From assembly GCA_003648395.1 (NCBI GenBank), contig QMPB01000154.1, positions 1 to 8,739 on the forward strand: a stretch of DNA of 8,739 nucleotides, written 5' to 3'. Each line of letters opens with the position of its first letter. Position 1 is the stretch's first letter. A program made the translations under genes and the position numbers. Positions 1 through 6,604 of the stretch are shown one piece after another. This DNA comes from Bacteroidota bacterium (lineage in GTDB: Bacteria; Bacteroidota; Bacteroidia; Bacteroidales; UBA1556). Below the pieces are notes generated by a model that searched no databases, was not told where the DNA came from, and was given only the letters and a program-made list of their open reading frames with translations.

Positions 1-50
1 ATATTCTCACCAATAATTATAAAAAAATACATTATAAAACTACTAAAAAA

Positions 51-76
51 TTGTATAAAAAAAAACTGTATTTTTG
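51..76 (+). promoter_or_regulatory. Bacteroidota-type promoter of the MscS-family gene
   Basis: The segment 69-76 reads TATTTTTG and matches the Bacteroidota -7 consensus TAnnTTTG exactly. A TTG at 51-53 could be the -33 element, but the spacer of 15 nt is shorter than the usual range of about 17-23. Transcription would start near position 82, leaving a 5' leader of about 20 nt before the ATG at 103. The background is very AT-rich, so a chance match is possible, but position and exact -7 match favour a real site. Confidence 0.5.
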
Positions 77-102
77 AAACTTAATAAATTCAATATTATA
101 AA

Positions 103-2694
103 ATGAGAAAACCTATTCTACCAATTAAAAGAGAAATACTACTTATTCTAATTTATATAATAATAAGCACACCTATTTTTTCACAAATAGATATTTTTAC
201 TCCTCAGGAGTCTATAGTTACAGCCAAAGATAGTATTGAACAGAATAAACCTATTGAACTAAGTACAATAAATAATGAGATTGAGTATACAGACAACCTT
301 ATTACTAAATTTAATATTTCGTCTAAGAATAAAGATGAATTTAAAGTTTTAATAAATAGAACTGATATAATAAATAATTATATTATTAAGCAAGGAGAGG
401 AATTTAACGAGTTTGAATCAACCAAACTATCAAGTTATTTCTTAAAAAGTGCTCAATATACTTGGCAGCGATATTATAACGAATTAAGAACTTTTCAAAT
501 TGTAATTCAGAAAAAAATTAGAGAAACCCAGATTAATCAGCATCGTTTTACAAAAAATAATGATAAATGGGAGAAAAATCTACCAAGTCTAAAACCAAAA
601 GTTTCTTACCATATTCTAAATAGGATTAATAAAAACAAAAAAGCATCCTCAAAAATAATTCGTGATTATAATAAACAAATAAATTCTCTTCTAGAAATTG
701 AAAATAATATTTTAGAAAACGTTATATATACCGAAAGAATACTTACTGAAATTAATGAGCTAATAGAAACGAAACAAAAGGAAATGTTTAAAAAAACAAA
801 TCCAAGTATTATTTCATTGGATTATAAAGATAGTTTTCAGGGTAGTATTAGCAGTAGAATAGAGTTGGCTTATTATGAAAACACTAAAACATTTACCTAC
901 TTTTACAAAAAAATTAAGGATAGGGCATTAATATACTTTCTAGTTATATTAGTAATAATTGGATATTTAGTAAAACTTAGAAAAGATTATCTAAAGCTAG
1001 GTTATGATAATGACACTCCTGGCTTCAAAAAAGTACAAAGAACATTTACTAGTAAAATACTATATATATCTATAACAATTTCTTTATTAGCGTGGCTAAT
1101 GATAATTCATTACACACCTTTGTTTGTTGGCCGAATAATATATCTTGCTATTTTGGCAATGATACTAATTATAGTATCCGATTCTTTTGATAAAAGATCA
1201 AAACAAATCACTATTACAATGATTACTCTACTTGCATTAAACAACATAGAATTGTTTGCATGGTATTTTGGTGATTATTCTAGATTATATGTTTTATTTG
1301 AAACAATATTAGCAATTGCATTAACAACACCATTTTTACTACGTAAAGATAAGGATGCTATTCACAACAAACATAGTTTATTGTATTATACAAACATAAT
1401 TGCACCAATAGCTATTATACTATTTATAACATCTTTCTTTGCAAATATATTTGGATTAATGAATTTGGCTATTTACACTCTCAGTCTAACAATTAACTTA
1501 GGAACAATAACCATTATTGCATTTTCTTCTGTAAAGATATTTAAGAGTATATTAATTGCAAGTGTAGAAACTTTAAAACTAAAATATTCTAATTTCATTA
1601 CCAATAATGAACATAGTATAATAACCAAAGGAAATAAAATAATTAACATCTCCCTATTTTTATTATGGGCTTATGCTCTATTACAAATATCAGAAGTATT
1701 ATCTTTCTTTAATTCAAAATTTAGTAGCATATTAACATCTGGAATTAGTATTGGAAACCTTTCCTTTAGAATTGGTGATATTTTACTTTTTGTTGGAATT
1801 CTATATTTATCTATTTCAATAAATAAATTCATAAAATCGTTTATTGAAAGAGAAGTTTTAGCGAAAAAGGAATTAAAGAGAGGCTCTGCGGCAGCCATCT
1901 CACTTACCGCTAGAATGCTTATTCTATTCTTGGGTTTTACAGTAGCATTATCTGCTGCTGGCATGGACATGACACGCATTAGTATTATTGCTGGTGCATT
2001 AAGTGTTGGTATTGGTTTTGGTTTGCAAAATATTGTTGGCAATTTTGTTTCTGGCTTAATTCTTATTTACGAAAAGCCTTTACAAGAAGGTGATACTATT
2101 GAAGTTGGCACATTATTAGGAAGGGTTACAAACATTGGAATAAGAGCAAGTAATGTTGTTACCTATGATGGTGCAGAAGTTGTTGTTCCAAACACAAACT
2201 TAGTTTCTAACGATTTAATTAATTGGACACTATCTGATAATAAGAAAAGAATGGAGACTTTAATAGGTGTAAAATATGGCTCCGATCCAAATCAAGTAAT
2301 TGAGCTACTAACAGAGGTTTGCAAGAACCACCCTAAAATACTACCTTATCCTAATCCCGTGGTACTATTTGTTGGTTTTGGTGATAGCTCATTAGACTTT
2401 AGGGTGCTTTTCTGGGTTAGTTTTGAAGATGGAATACAAACTCGAAGTGATATAAATGTTGGTATATATAATGCTCTTGCTGATAATAATATTGAAATCC
2501 CTTTCCCTCAAATTGATTTACATGTAAAGGATATACTTGGTGAAGATTCTGACAAGAAAAAAGCTAAAAAGGTTAATGCAACTAAGTCTAAAAAAGTAAT
2601 AACTCCTAAAAAGGATAATAAACAATTAGACCTTGATACTGATGCAACAGTTAGCAGTAGTAGTAATGATAGTGAAGAAGGGTCTTCTAGTTAA
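103..2694 (+). CDS. Large MscS-family mechanosensitive ion channel
   Basis: This encodes an 863-residue inner-membrane channel, probably opened by membrane tension to release solutes on osmotic downshock. A signal-peptide-like hydrophobic N-terminus (about residues 8-27) is followed by a periplasmic helical region to about 270, with coiled-coil character around 190-235. Roughly ten or eleven hydrophobic helices run from about 275 to 655. The MscS core is clear: a small-residue-rich pore helix (Ile629-Gly651, with IAGALSVGIGFGLQN and GNFVSGLIL), then a beta domain with EKPLQEGDTIEVG, the GRVTNIGIRAS segment, and VVVPNTNLVSNDLINW. It is about three times longer than E. coli MscS and resembles the MscK/MscM type with extra N-terminal helices. 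The C-terminal tail, 817-863, is first lysine-rich and then serine/acid-rich, likely disordered. It is a single gene with its own promoter. The family is certain; the exact gating stimulus is inferred. Confidence 0.95.
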   Translation: MRKPILPIKREILLILIYIIISTPIFSQIDIFTPQESIVTAKDSIEQNKPIELSTINNEIEYTDNLITKFNISSKNKDEFKVLINRTDIINNYIIKQGEEFNEFESTKLSSYFLKSAQYTWQRYYNELRTFQIVIQKKIRETQINQHRFTKNNDKWEKNLPSLKPKVSYHILNRINKNKKASSKIIRDYNKQINSLLEIENNILENVIYTERILTEINELIETKQKEMFKKTNPSIISLDYKDSFQGSISSRIELAYYENTKTFTYFYKKIKDRALIYFLVILVIIGYLVKLRKDYLKLGYDNDTPGFKKVQRTFTSKILYISITISLLAWLMIIHYTPLFVGRIIYLAILAMILIIVSDSFDKRSKQITITMITLLALNNIELFAWYFGDYSRLYVLFETILAIALTTPFLLRKDKDAIHNKHSLLYYTNIIAPIAIILFITSFFANIFGLMNLAIYTLSLTINLGTITIIAFSSVKIFKSILIASVETLKLKYSNFITNNEHSIITKGNKIINISLFLLWAYALLQISEVLSFFNSKFSSILTSGISIGNLSFRIGDILLFVGILYLSISINKFIKSFIEREVLAKKELKRGSAAAISLTARMLILFLGFTVALSAAGMDMTRISIIAGALSVGIGFGLQNIVGNFVSGLILIYEKPLQEGDTIEVGTLLGRVTNIGIRASNVVTYDGAEVVVPNTNLVSNDLINWTLSDNKKRMETLIGVKYGSDPNQVIELLTEVCKNHPKILPYPNPVVLFVGFGDSSLDFRVLFWVSFEDGIQTRSDINVGIYNALADNNIEIPFPQIDLHVKDILGEDSDKKKAKKVNATKSKKVITPKKDNKQLDLDTDATVSSSSNDSEEGSSS

Positions 2695-2708
2695 TAACTA
2701 TTAGTTCT

Positions 2709-2728
2709 AAAATAAGAGCTTTTATTTT
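2709..2728. terminator. Probable bidirectional terminator between convergent genes
   Basis: A near-perfect 20-bp palindrome sits in the 39-bp gap between two convergent genes. The arms AAAATAAG and TTTTATTT(T) form seven A-T pairs plus one G-U pair around the loop AGCT. It is followed on the + strand by a T-rich run (2731-2742), and on the - strand the left flank is less T-rich. The stem has almost no G-C pairs, so it would be weak, but location and symmetry suit a shared terminator. Confidence 0.45.
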
Positions 2729-2733
2729 GAATA

Positions 2734-4245
2734 TTATTTTTTATGATATTCACGCATTTGCTGTGTTGGTGCTATAATTGAATAACCATCCCACATTTTA
2801 TCATCAAACTCATTAACATACTGAACCTTAAGTCTCTCTTTACTCTTAAATTCGTTAAACTGATTTATAGAAATACTTTTGTCCTTAATTATTAATATCT
2901 CAATAGAGTTAAGATTTTGAGTACGAAAGCTTAGCTTCACCTTATACTTAGCAACAGTCTTATCCAATAAAAATCTCTCACGTTTTTTTATTAATTCTAC
3001 TTTTCTATTCACCCCCAAAATTTCACCTTCTTGGCGAAAAAGATATTTTAGATGATACACTCCATCATGGTTCTCATAAAAAAGAGTAACTTTATGTACC
3101 GACTCCATATATGAGATTCCTAACATATTAACATCAACACCTGTTTTACCTTCAGCATATTCAAAATCTGCCTTTAGAATTGCATAAGTACTACACGAAA
3201 TATATAATCTGCCATGATAACTTCCTCGGCGCTTAGCTACAAAATCAATAATATAAACATCCTCCCCTTTTATTCTAGTACCTCCAAATAAAGTGTATAT
3301 ATACTTCCCTGTATTATGCAAAAATTCCCAACTATCCTCATTATCCATTGACAAAAAACGATTGCCACGATTTATCTGCTTCGCTAAAAACCAACTACTC
3401 ATTGTATTCTTATAATCTTCTACTTTATAGCTTGTATCTGACTTTACAGAATCATTTTCTAAGTTAACTTTAGTGCTAAACACTCCAGATGCAACTTTCC
3501 AATATTCCTTTTCTTGAGTGTCGTTAAATAAGTCCTCAAAGGTGGTTTCTATTTCAGAGTAATCCTGATTATCCTTCAAAGATATTATCTTTAATGGAGA
3601 CAATTTTGTACGTTTATTATAGTCAACACTTATATCATTATTAGAATATACATCCCCATAATAATCAGTAAATGATAGCTCTTGTTTTGGAACACTCTTC
3701 TCAATAAGCCTGGCAGTATTATCATCTAATTGATTAAAAGAATTTTTTAGTGGAGTTACTTTAAATTTATATATATCAGTAACATATCTATTTCTAATAA
3801 AAACCCGTAATTTCTGTGGACTAGGTTTATAGTTCTTCTCTCTATTGGGCAACACTTTTTCTACAATAGACTTAGCGTCAATATCGTTACCATAAACTAT
3901 AAATTCACTTATAGAAACAATATCCTCTTGAAGCAATACCACCGAATCTTTCAATAAATCAGATATAGTTATTCTCTTAACTTTATAACCTATATAATGA
4001 AAACTAACAGTATCAGTTATATCAATATCCGAAATATATAACAAATATTGACCATTTTCGTTACTAACAGTCCCCCTATAGGAGGACATAATTCCAATAT
4101 TAGTAAAGGCTAAAGGAGTTTTTGTTACTTCATCTAATACAATTCCATCAATCTCGAAATAAGAATTGTTAGGGCTATTATTAGATTGAGCAAACATTCT
4201 AGCAATAGAAACAATTGTAAATAATAAAAATAAAAGTGCTTTCAT
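2734..4245 (-). CDS. Exported CarboxypepD_reg-like domain protein
   Basis: This encodes a 503-residue exported protein of unknown function. An N-terminal signal peptide (about 1-19, with a likely cut near MFA|QS) precedes a carboxypeptidase-regulatory-like beta domain at about 30-107. The domain shows GIVLDEVTKTPLAFTNIGI, then GTVSNENGQY (58-67) and the typical FHYIGYK (82-88). This domain is common at the N-terminus of Bacteroidota outer-membrane proteins. After it come DAKSIVEKVLPNREKNY (123-139) and, at 345-367, a GRLYIS...YAILKADFEY segment of the kind found in Bacteroidota carboxypeptidase-like/DUF5686-type proteins. I see no Plug or 22-strand TonB-dependent barrel and no lipobox. It is likely periplasmic or outer-membrane-associated. 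The gene is monocistronic, with a -7 element 35 bp upstream. There is no carboxypeptidase catalytic domain, so the domain name should not be read as an enzyme activity. Confidence 0.8.
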   Translation of the reverse strand: MKALLFLLFTIVSIARMFAQSNNSPNNSYFEIDGIVLDEVTKTPLAFTNIGIMSSYRGTVSNENGQYLLYISDIDITDTVSFHYIGYKVKRITISDLLKDSVVLLQEDIVSISEFIVYGNDIDAKSIVEKVLPNREKNYKPSPQKLRVFIRNRYVTDIYKFKVTPLKNSFNQLDDNTARLIEKSVPKQELSFTDYYGDVYSNNDISVDYNKRTKLSPLKIISLKDNQDYSEIETTFEDLFNDTQEKEYWKVASGVFSTKVNLENDSVKSDTSYKVEDYKNTMSSWFLAKQINRGNRFLSMDNEDSWEFLHNTGKYIYTLFGGTRIKGEDVYIIDFVAKRRGSYHGRLYISCSTYAILKADFEYAEGKTGVDVNMLGISYMESVHKVTLFYENHDGVYHLKYLFRQEGEILGVNRKVELIKKRERFLLDKTVAKYKVKLSFRTQNLNSIEILIIKDKSISINQFNEFKSKERLKVQYVNEFDDKMWDGYSIIAPTQQMREYHKK

Positions 4246-4279
4246 TAAAGATAATTATAAAATATTATAACCTTTGACG

Positions 4280-4287
4280 CAAAAGTA
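4280..4287 (-). promoter_or_regulatory. -7 promoter element of the CarboxypepD_reg-like gene
   Basis: Read on the - strand this is TACTTTTG, followed by CG, an exact match to the Bacteroidota -7 consensus TAnnTTTG. Transcription would begin about 4274, giving a leader of roughly 28 nt before the start codon at 4245. I find no clear TTG -33 element at the expected distance. Confidence 0.5.
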
Positions 4288-4320
4288 ATAATTAAAGTTA
4301 CTATCTAATAAGATTTTCAT

Positions 4321-4328
4321 TACTTTAG
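4321..4328 (+). promoter_or_regulatory. Candidate -7 element of the zinc-ribbon gene
   Basis: TACTTTAG differs from TAnnTTTG at one position and is followed by C, as in many Bacteroidota promoters. The predicted start of transcription near 4334 gives a leader of about 24 nt before the ATG at 4359, similar to the other genes here. No -33 TTG is visible at the expected distance, so this is a modest call. Confidence 0.35.
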
Positions 4329-4358
4329 CAATACTAAAATTAATAAATATAGATTATT

Positions 4359-4733
4359 ATGACTGAAGCTCGAAAATGCCTAGAATGTAATACTGAGATT
4401 TTTGGAAGAATAGATAAGAAGTTCTGCTCCGATCAGTGTAGAAATACTTATAATAACAGAACTCAAGCACATCAAAATAAATATATTAGAAAAGTTAATT
4501 ATACACTCCGAAAAAATCGTAGAATTATGGAGGCCTTTGTATTAACTACTGATAAAAATGTGAAAAGAGTGAAAAAAAGTGATATGCTAGACAAAGGTTT
4601 TAATTTCGACTTTTATACGAATATTTACTCTACCAAAAACAAGAAGTATTATTATTTTAGTTACGAATACGGATACAACATTTTGGAAGACAACTATATA
4701 GCTATAGTAAGGCGGGATGAGTATTTAAAATAA
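4359..4733 (+). CDS. Small DUF2116-like zinc-ribbon protein
   Basis: This encodes a 124-residue, lysine- and tyrosine-rich cytoplasmic protein. The N-terminus has a four-cysteine zinc-binding motif, Cys7-x2-Cys10-x12-Cys23-x3-Cys27, with the sequence DKKFCSDQCRNTYNNR. This resembles the DUF2116-type zinc-ribbon found in many Bacteroidota proteins. From about residue 28 to 75 the chain is basic and probably helical (KYIRKVNYTLRKNRRIMEAF). The end (about 78-124) is aromatic-rich and may be a small beta structure (YYYFSYEYGYNILEDNYIAIVRR). There is no signal peptide or membrane helix. The basic charge and the zinc ribbon are compatible with nucleic-acid or protein binding, but no function is known to me. 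It stands alone, divergent from the CarboxypepD_reg-like gene and ending 8 bp from the convergent response-regulator gene. Confidence 0.8.
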   Translation: MTEARKCLECNTEIFGRIDKKFCSDQCRNTYNNRTQAHQNKYIRKVNYTLRKNRRIMEAFVLTTDKNVKRVKKSDMLDKGFNFDFYTNIYSTKNKKYYYFSYEYGYNILEDNYIAIVRRDEYLK

Positions 4734-4741
4734 CCTATTAC

Positions 4742-5377
4742 TTAATCTAGAACTACTATATTATTTTTGTAAGCATAGTTTACTAAAGAAACCACATTCT
4801 TACATTTTGTTTTAATCAGTAAATTTTTTCGATGAGTATCTACAGTAAAAACACTTAAACCAAGATTAAGACCAATTTCTTTTGATGTTTGCCCCTTGCA
4901 TAATAGCTTAATAATACTTAGCTCTCTAGCTGTAATGAGCATTTCTTCATCATCATTTCTGCCAACTTTTGCATTATCAAGAACTATTTTTACTTCTTTT
5001 GAGAAATATCTTTTACCCAAATATACAGTATTAATAGCATCAACTAATTCTGCATTATCACAGCTCTTAAGTACATATCCATGTACTCCCATTTGCTCCA
5101 TCTCTTTTATTATGGCAGTTCTATTATGCATACTTAGCATTATTATCTTTATATCTGGGTATTCTTTGATAATAATACCTGCAGCATCTTTACCATCCAT
5201 TTCGGGCATATTAATATCCGAAAGAATAACATCTACATCATATTTTTTAACGCACTCTATCAATTCATTACCATTATGTGCCTTCGCCACAATACTAATA
5301 TTATGCTCTAAGGTTAATAATGATATTAAACCATCAACAAATATTTTATGATCATCTGCTACTAATACTTTTATCAT
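4742..5377 (-). CDS. NarL/FixJ-family two-component response regulator
   Basis: This encodes a 211-residue DNA-binding response regulator. The receiver domain (about 1-118) has all expected residues: the acidic pair Asp8-Asp9, phospho-acceptor Asp54 in VILSDINMPEMDG, switch Ser82 and Lys104. A linker follows, then a LuxR-type helix-turn-helix at about 147-205 with LITARELSIIKLLCKGQTSKEIG and LSVFTVDTHRKNLLIKT, where SKEIG and TVDTHRKN mark the DNA-contacting region. Phosphorylation by a partner histidine kinase should promote dimerisation and DNA binding. No kinase gene lies in the window, so it is an orphan locally. It is divergent from the iron-sulfur/NrfD/cytochrome operon across 244 bp, making that operon a possible target; this is inference from position only. 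A consensus promoter lies just upstream. Confidence 0.95.
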   Translation of the reverse strand: MIKVLVADDHKIFVDGLISLLTLEHNISIVAKAHNGNELIECVKKYDVDVILSDINMPEMDGKDAAGIIIKEYPDIKIIMLSMHNRTAIIKEMEQMGVHGYVLKSCDNAELVDAINTVYLGKRYFSKEVKIVLDNAKVGRNDDEEMLITARELSIIKLLCKGQTSKEIGLNLGLSVFTVDTHRKNLLIKTKCKNVVSLVNYAYKNNIVVLD

Positions 5378-5422
5378 TAAGCTTATATCGTTATATAGAA
5401 TTATAATCTATTATTTCAATAG

Positions 5423-5455
5423 CAAAGCTAAACATATTTTTTAAAGAATAGCAAA
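5423..5455 (-). promoter_or_regulatory. Consensus promoter of the response-regulator gene
   Basis: On the - strand, TTTG (5455-5452) is followed after 21 nt by TAGCTTTG (5430-5423). Both match the Bacteroidota -33 TTTG and -7 TAnnTTTG elements exactly, at a normal spacing. Transcription would start near 5417, about 40 nt before the start codon at 5377. This is the best promoter in the window. Confidence 0.6.
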
Positions 5456-5477
5456 ATAAATATATTTTGTAACAAAA
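5452..5477. repeat. Overlapping inverted repeats in the divergent intergenic region
   Basis: Two perfect inverted repeats share one arm. CAAAATA (5452-5458) and TATTTTG (5463-5469) are separated by 4 nt; TTTTGT (5465-5470) and ACAAAA (5472-5477) are separated by 1 nt. The left arm contains the -33 TTTG of the response-regulator promoter on the - strand. The segment may be an operator for one or both divergent units, though AT-rich DNA yields such symmetry by chance fairly often. Confidence 0.35.
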
Positions 5478-5549
5478 AGAACGCGTATTACTACTTATTT
5501 AGAATTAATACAAATTAGATGATGCAGAAATATATCAAGAAAATGTACC

Positions 5550-5557
5550 TATATTTA
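5550..5557 (+). promoter_or_regulatory. Weak candidate -7 element for the redox operon
   Basis: TATATTTA, followed by CGC, matches TAnnTTTG at seven of eight positions and would give a leader of about 60 nt before the ATG at 5622. No -33 TTG is present at the right distance. I found no exact TAnnTTTG on the + strand between 5378 and 5621, so the operon may use an activator-dependent promoter or one I cannot recognise. Confidence 0.2.
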
Positions 5558-5621
5558 CGCAATCAAATACTCAATTAGAAAAAACATCATAAAAAAGAAA
5601 CTAATATAACTTTAATATATT

Positions 5622-6563
5622 ATGAGTAAGAAGATTACGCCAGAAGCAACCTCGCGAAGAAACTTCCTTAAAAAGTTTAGTATAAGTGTAGGCGGGGCAA
5701 CTGCAGTATCAGGTTTAGGGCTATTAAGCTCATGCGTGAGCGATGATGAAGAAAAAGTTCCAATGCTTACCACCGATGGAAAAGTAATAAATAGAGACAA
5801 AAGCAAATTAAAGCTTAACCTTAACGAAATGCAAATTCGTTCTCGTGAAGGATTATCGGGCAAGAAATTTGTTATGGTTATTGACCTTGCAAAATGCAAA
5901 AATGCACGTAAATGCATGAGTGCATGCCAAGGAGCCCATCATTTAAAACCAGAGCAACATCATATTAATGTATTGCAAACAGAAAATGCTGAAGGAACAG
6001 GTTTTTATTATCAACCAAAGCCATGTATGCATTGCGACAATCCACCATGTACTAAAGTATGCCCAGTAGATGCCACTTTCAAACGTAAAGATGGAATTGT
6101 ACTTATTGACAATGAACGTTGTATAGGATGTAGATTCTGTATTGCAGCTTGTCCATATTCGGCACGTGTATTTAATTGGTCGGAGCCTAAATATTATGAA
6201 GGAGATGCTAATGCTGTTTATGATATGGAGCTTAATGTTCCTCAGAAAAAAGGAACAGTTTCGAAATGTCTTTTCAGTGCTGACAGATTACGTATTGGAA
6301 AACTTCCATATTGCGTATCAGCATGTCCGAACGGAACATATTGGTTTGGCGATGCAAATGAAGATGCAGTTACCAATGGTACTAGTAAAGAAACTGTACG
6401 CTTAAGTTCACTATTAAGTGATAATGGTGCATATACTTTACTACCTGAATTAGGAACTAAGCCTAGTGTTTATTATTTACCTCCTAAAGATCGCATGTTC
6501 GAATATAAAGAAGGTGAATTGAACTATTTAGGAGAAGAAGAGCCTAAAGGACACCATAGTTAA
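5622..6563 (+). CDS. Tat-exported four-cluster Fe-S subunit (NrfC/PsrB/DmsB family)
   Basis: This encodes a 313-residue periplasmic electron-transfer subunit expected to bind the NrfD protein encoded next. The N-terminus carries a twin-arginine signal, Ser11-Arg-Arg-Asn-Phe-Leu-Lys17, then a hydrophobic stretch ending in LLSSC38, which fits a lipobox. Four cysteine motifs follow. Motif II (Cys135, 138, 143, 147, CMHCDNPPC) and motif III (Cys167, 170, 173, 177) are complete. Motif I (Cys92, 98, 102) has Ala95 and motif IV (Cys216, 231, 235) has Ser219 at the second cysteine position. In this family motifs I and IV jointly bind two clusters, so both clusters of that pair lack one ligand. The C-terminal half holds YCVSACPNGTYWFGD and ELGTKPSVYYLPP, typical of the PsrB/ActB-like family. 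The start is fixed by the signal peptide. There is no catalytic molybdopterin partner in the window. Confidence 0.9.
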   Translation: MSKKITPEATSRRNFLKKFSISVGGATAVSGLGLLSSCVSDDEEKVPMLTTDGKVINRDKSKLKLNLNEMQIRSREGLSGKKFVMVIDLAKCKNARKCMSACQGAHHLKPEQHHINVLQTENAEGTGFYYQPKPCMHCDNPPCTKVCPVDATFKRKDGIVLIDNERCIGCRFCIAACPYSARVFNWSEPKYYEGDANAVYDMELNVPQKKGTVSKCLFSADRLRIGKLPYCVSACPNGTYWFGDANEDAVTNGTSKETVRLSSLLSDNGAYTLLPELGTKPSVYYLPPKDRMFEYKEGELNYLGEEEPKGHHS

Positions 6564-6604
6564 TAGATAATAATAAATAATAATTCTTAAAACAGACAAA
6601 AGAG

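Larger units (their letters stand above)
4279..4329. repeat. Inverted repeat spanning divergent promoters
   Basis: GCAAAAGTAAT at 4279-4289 is the inverse of ATTACTTTAGC at 4319-4329, with one mismatch in 11 bp and a 29-bp spacer. Each arm holds the -7-like element of one of the two divergent genes, so the symmetry is most simply explained by two outward-facing promoters of similar sequence. It could also serve as a paired regulator-binding site. Confidence 0.5.

Noticed and set aside
1671..2042. Open frame of 123 codons on the - strand inside the channel gene
   Set aside because: It lies wholly within the clear MscS pore-coding region in antisense, its translation shows no family features, and it has no separate promoter.
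2734..4245. TonB-dependent receptor suggested by the N-terminal CarboxypepD_reg-like domain
   Set aside because: At 503 residues the protein is too short for a plug plus 22-strand barrel, and no plug motifs follow the domain.
4896..5351. Open frame of 151 codons on the + strand opposite the response regulator
   Set aside because: It is antisense to a response regulator with all its key residues. The serine/isoleucine-rich translation is what antisense AT-rich coding DNA gives.
5462..5469. TATATTTTG as a -7 promoter element for the redox operon
   Set aside because: The spacing is off by one base from TAnnTTTG in every register. The TTTG in it could instead be a -33 element, but no good -7 lies 17-25 nt downstream.
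5519..5578. Possible 19-codon leader peptide upstream of the iron-sulfur gene
   Set aside because: It starts with two ATG codons and ends in TAG, but there is no ribosome-binding signal, no attenuator-like hairpin and no codon pattern suggesting a regulatory leader.
5612..5917. Open frame of 101 codons on the - strand over the start of the iron-sulfur gene
   Set aside because: It is antisense to the Tat signal and motif I of a well-supported gene and has no recognisable content of its own.
5886..5925. Sequencing error explaining the missing motif I cysteine
   Set aside because: The frame is intact on both sides, the spacing to Cys98 and Cys102 is normal, and a matching substitution occurs independently in motif IV, so an error is unlikely though not excluded.
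6142..6405. Open frame of 87 codons in another + frame inside the iron-sulfur gene
   Set aside because: It overlaps motifs III and IV of the real gene, which are intact in the main frame.
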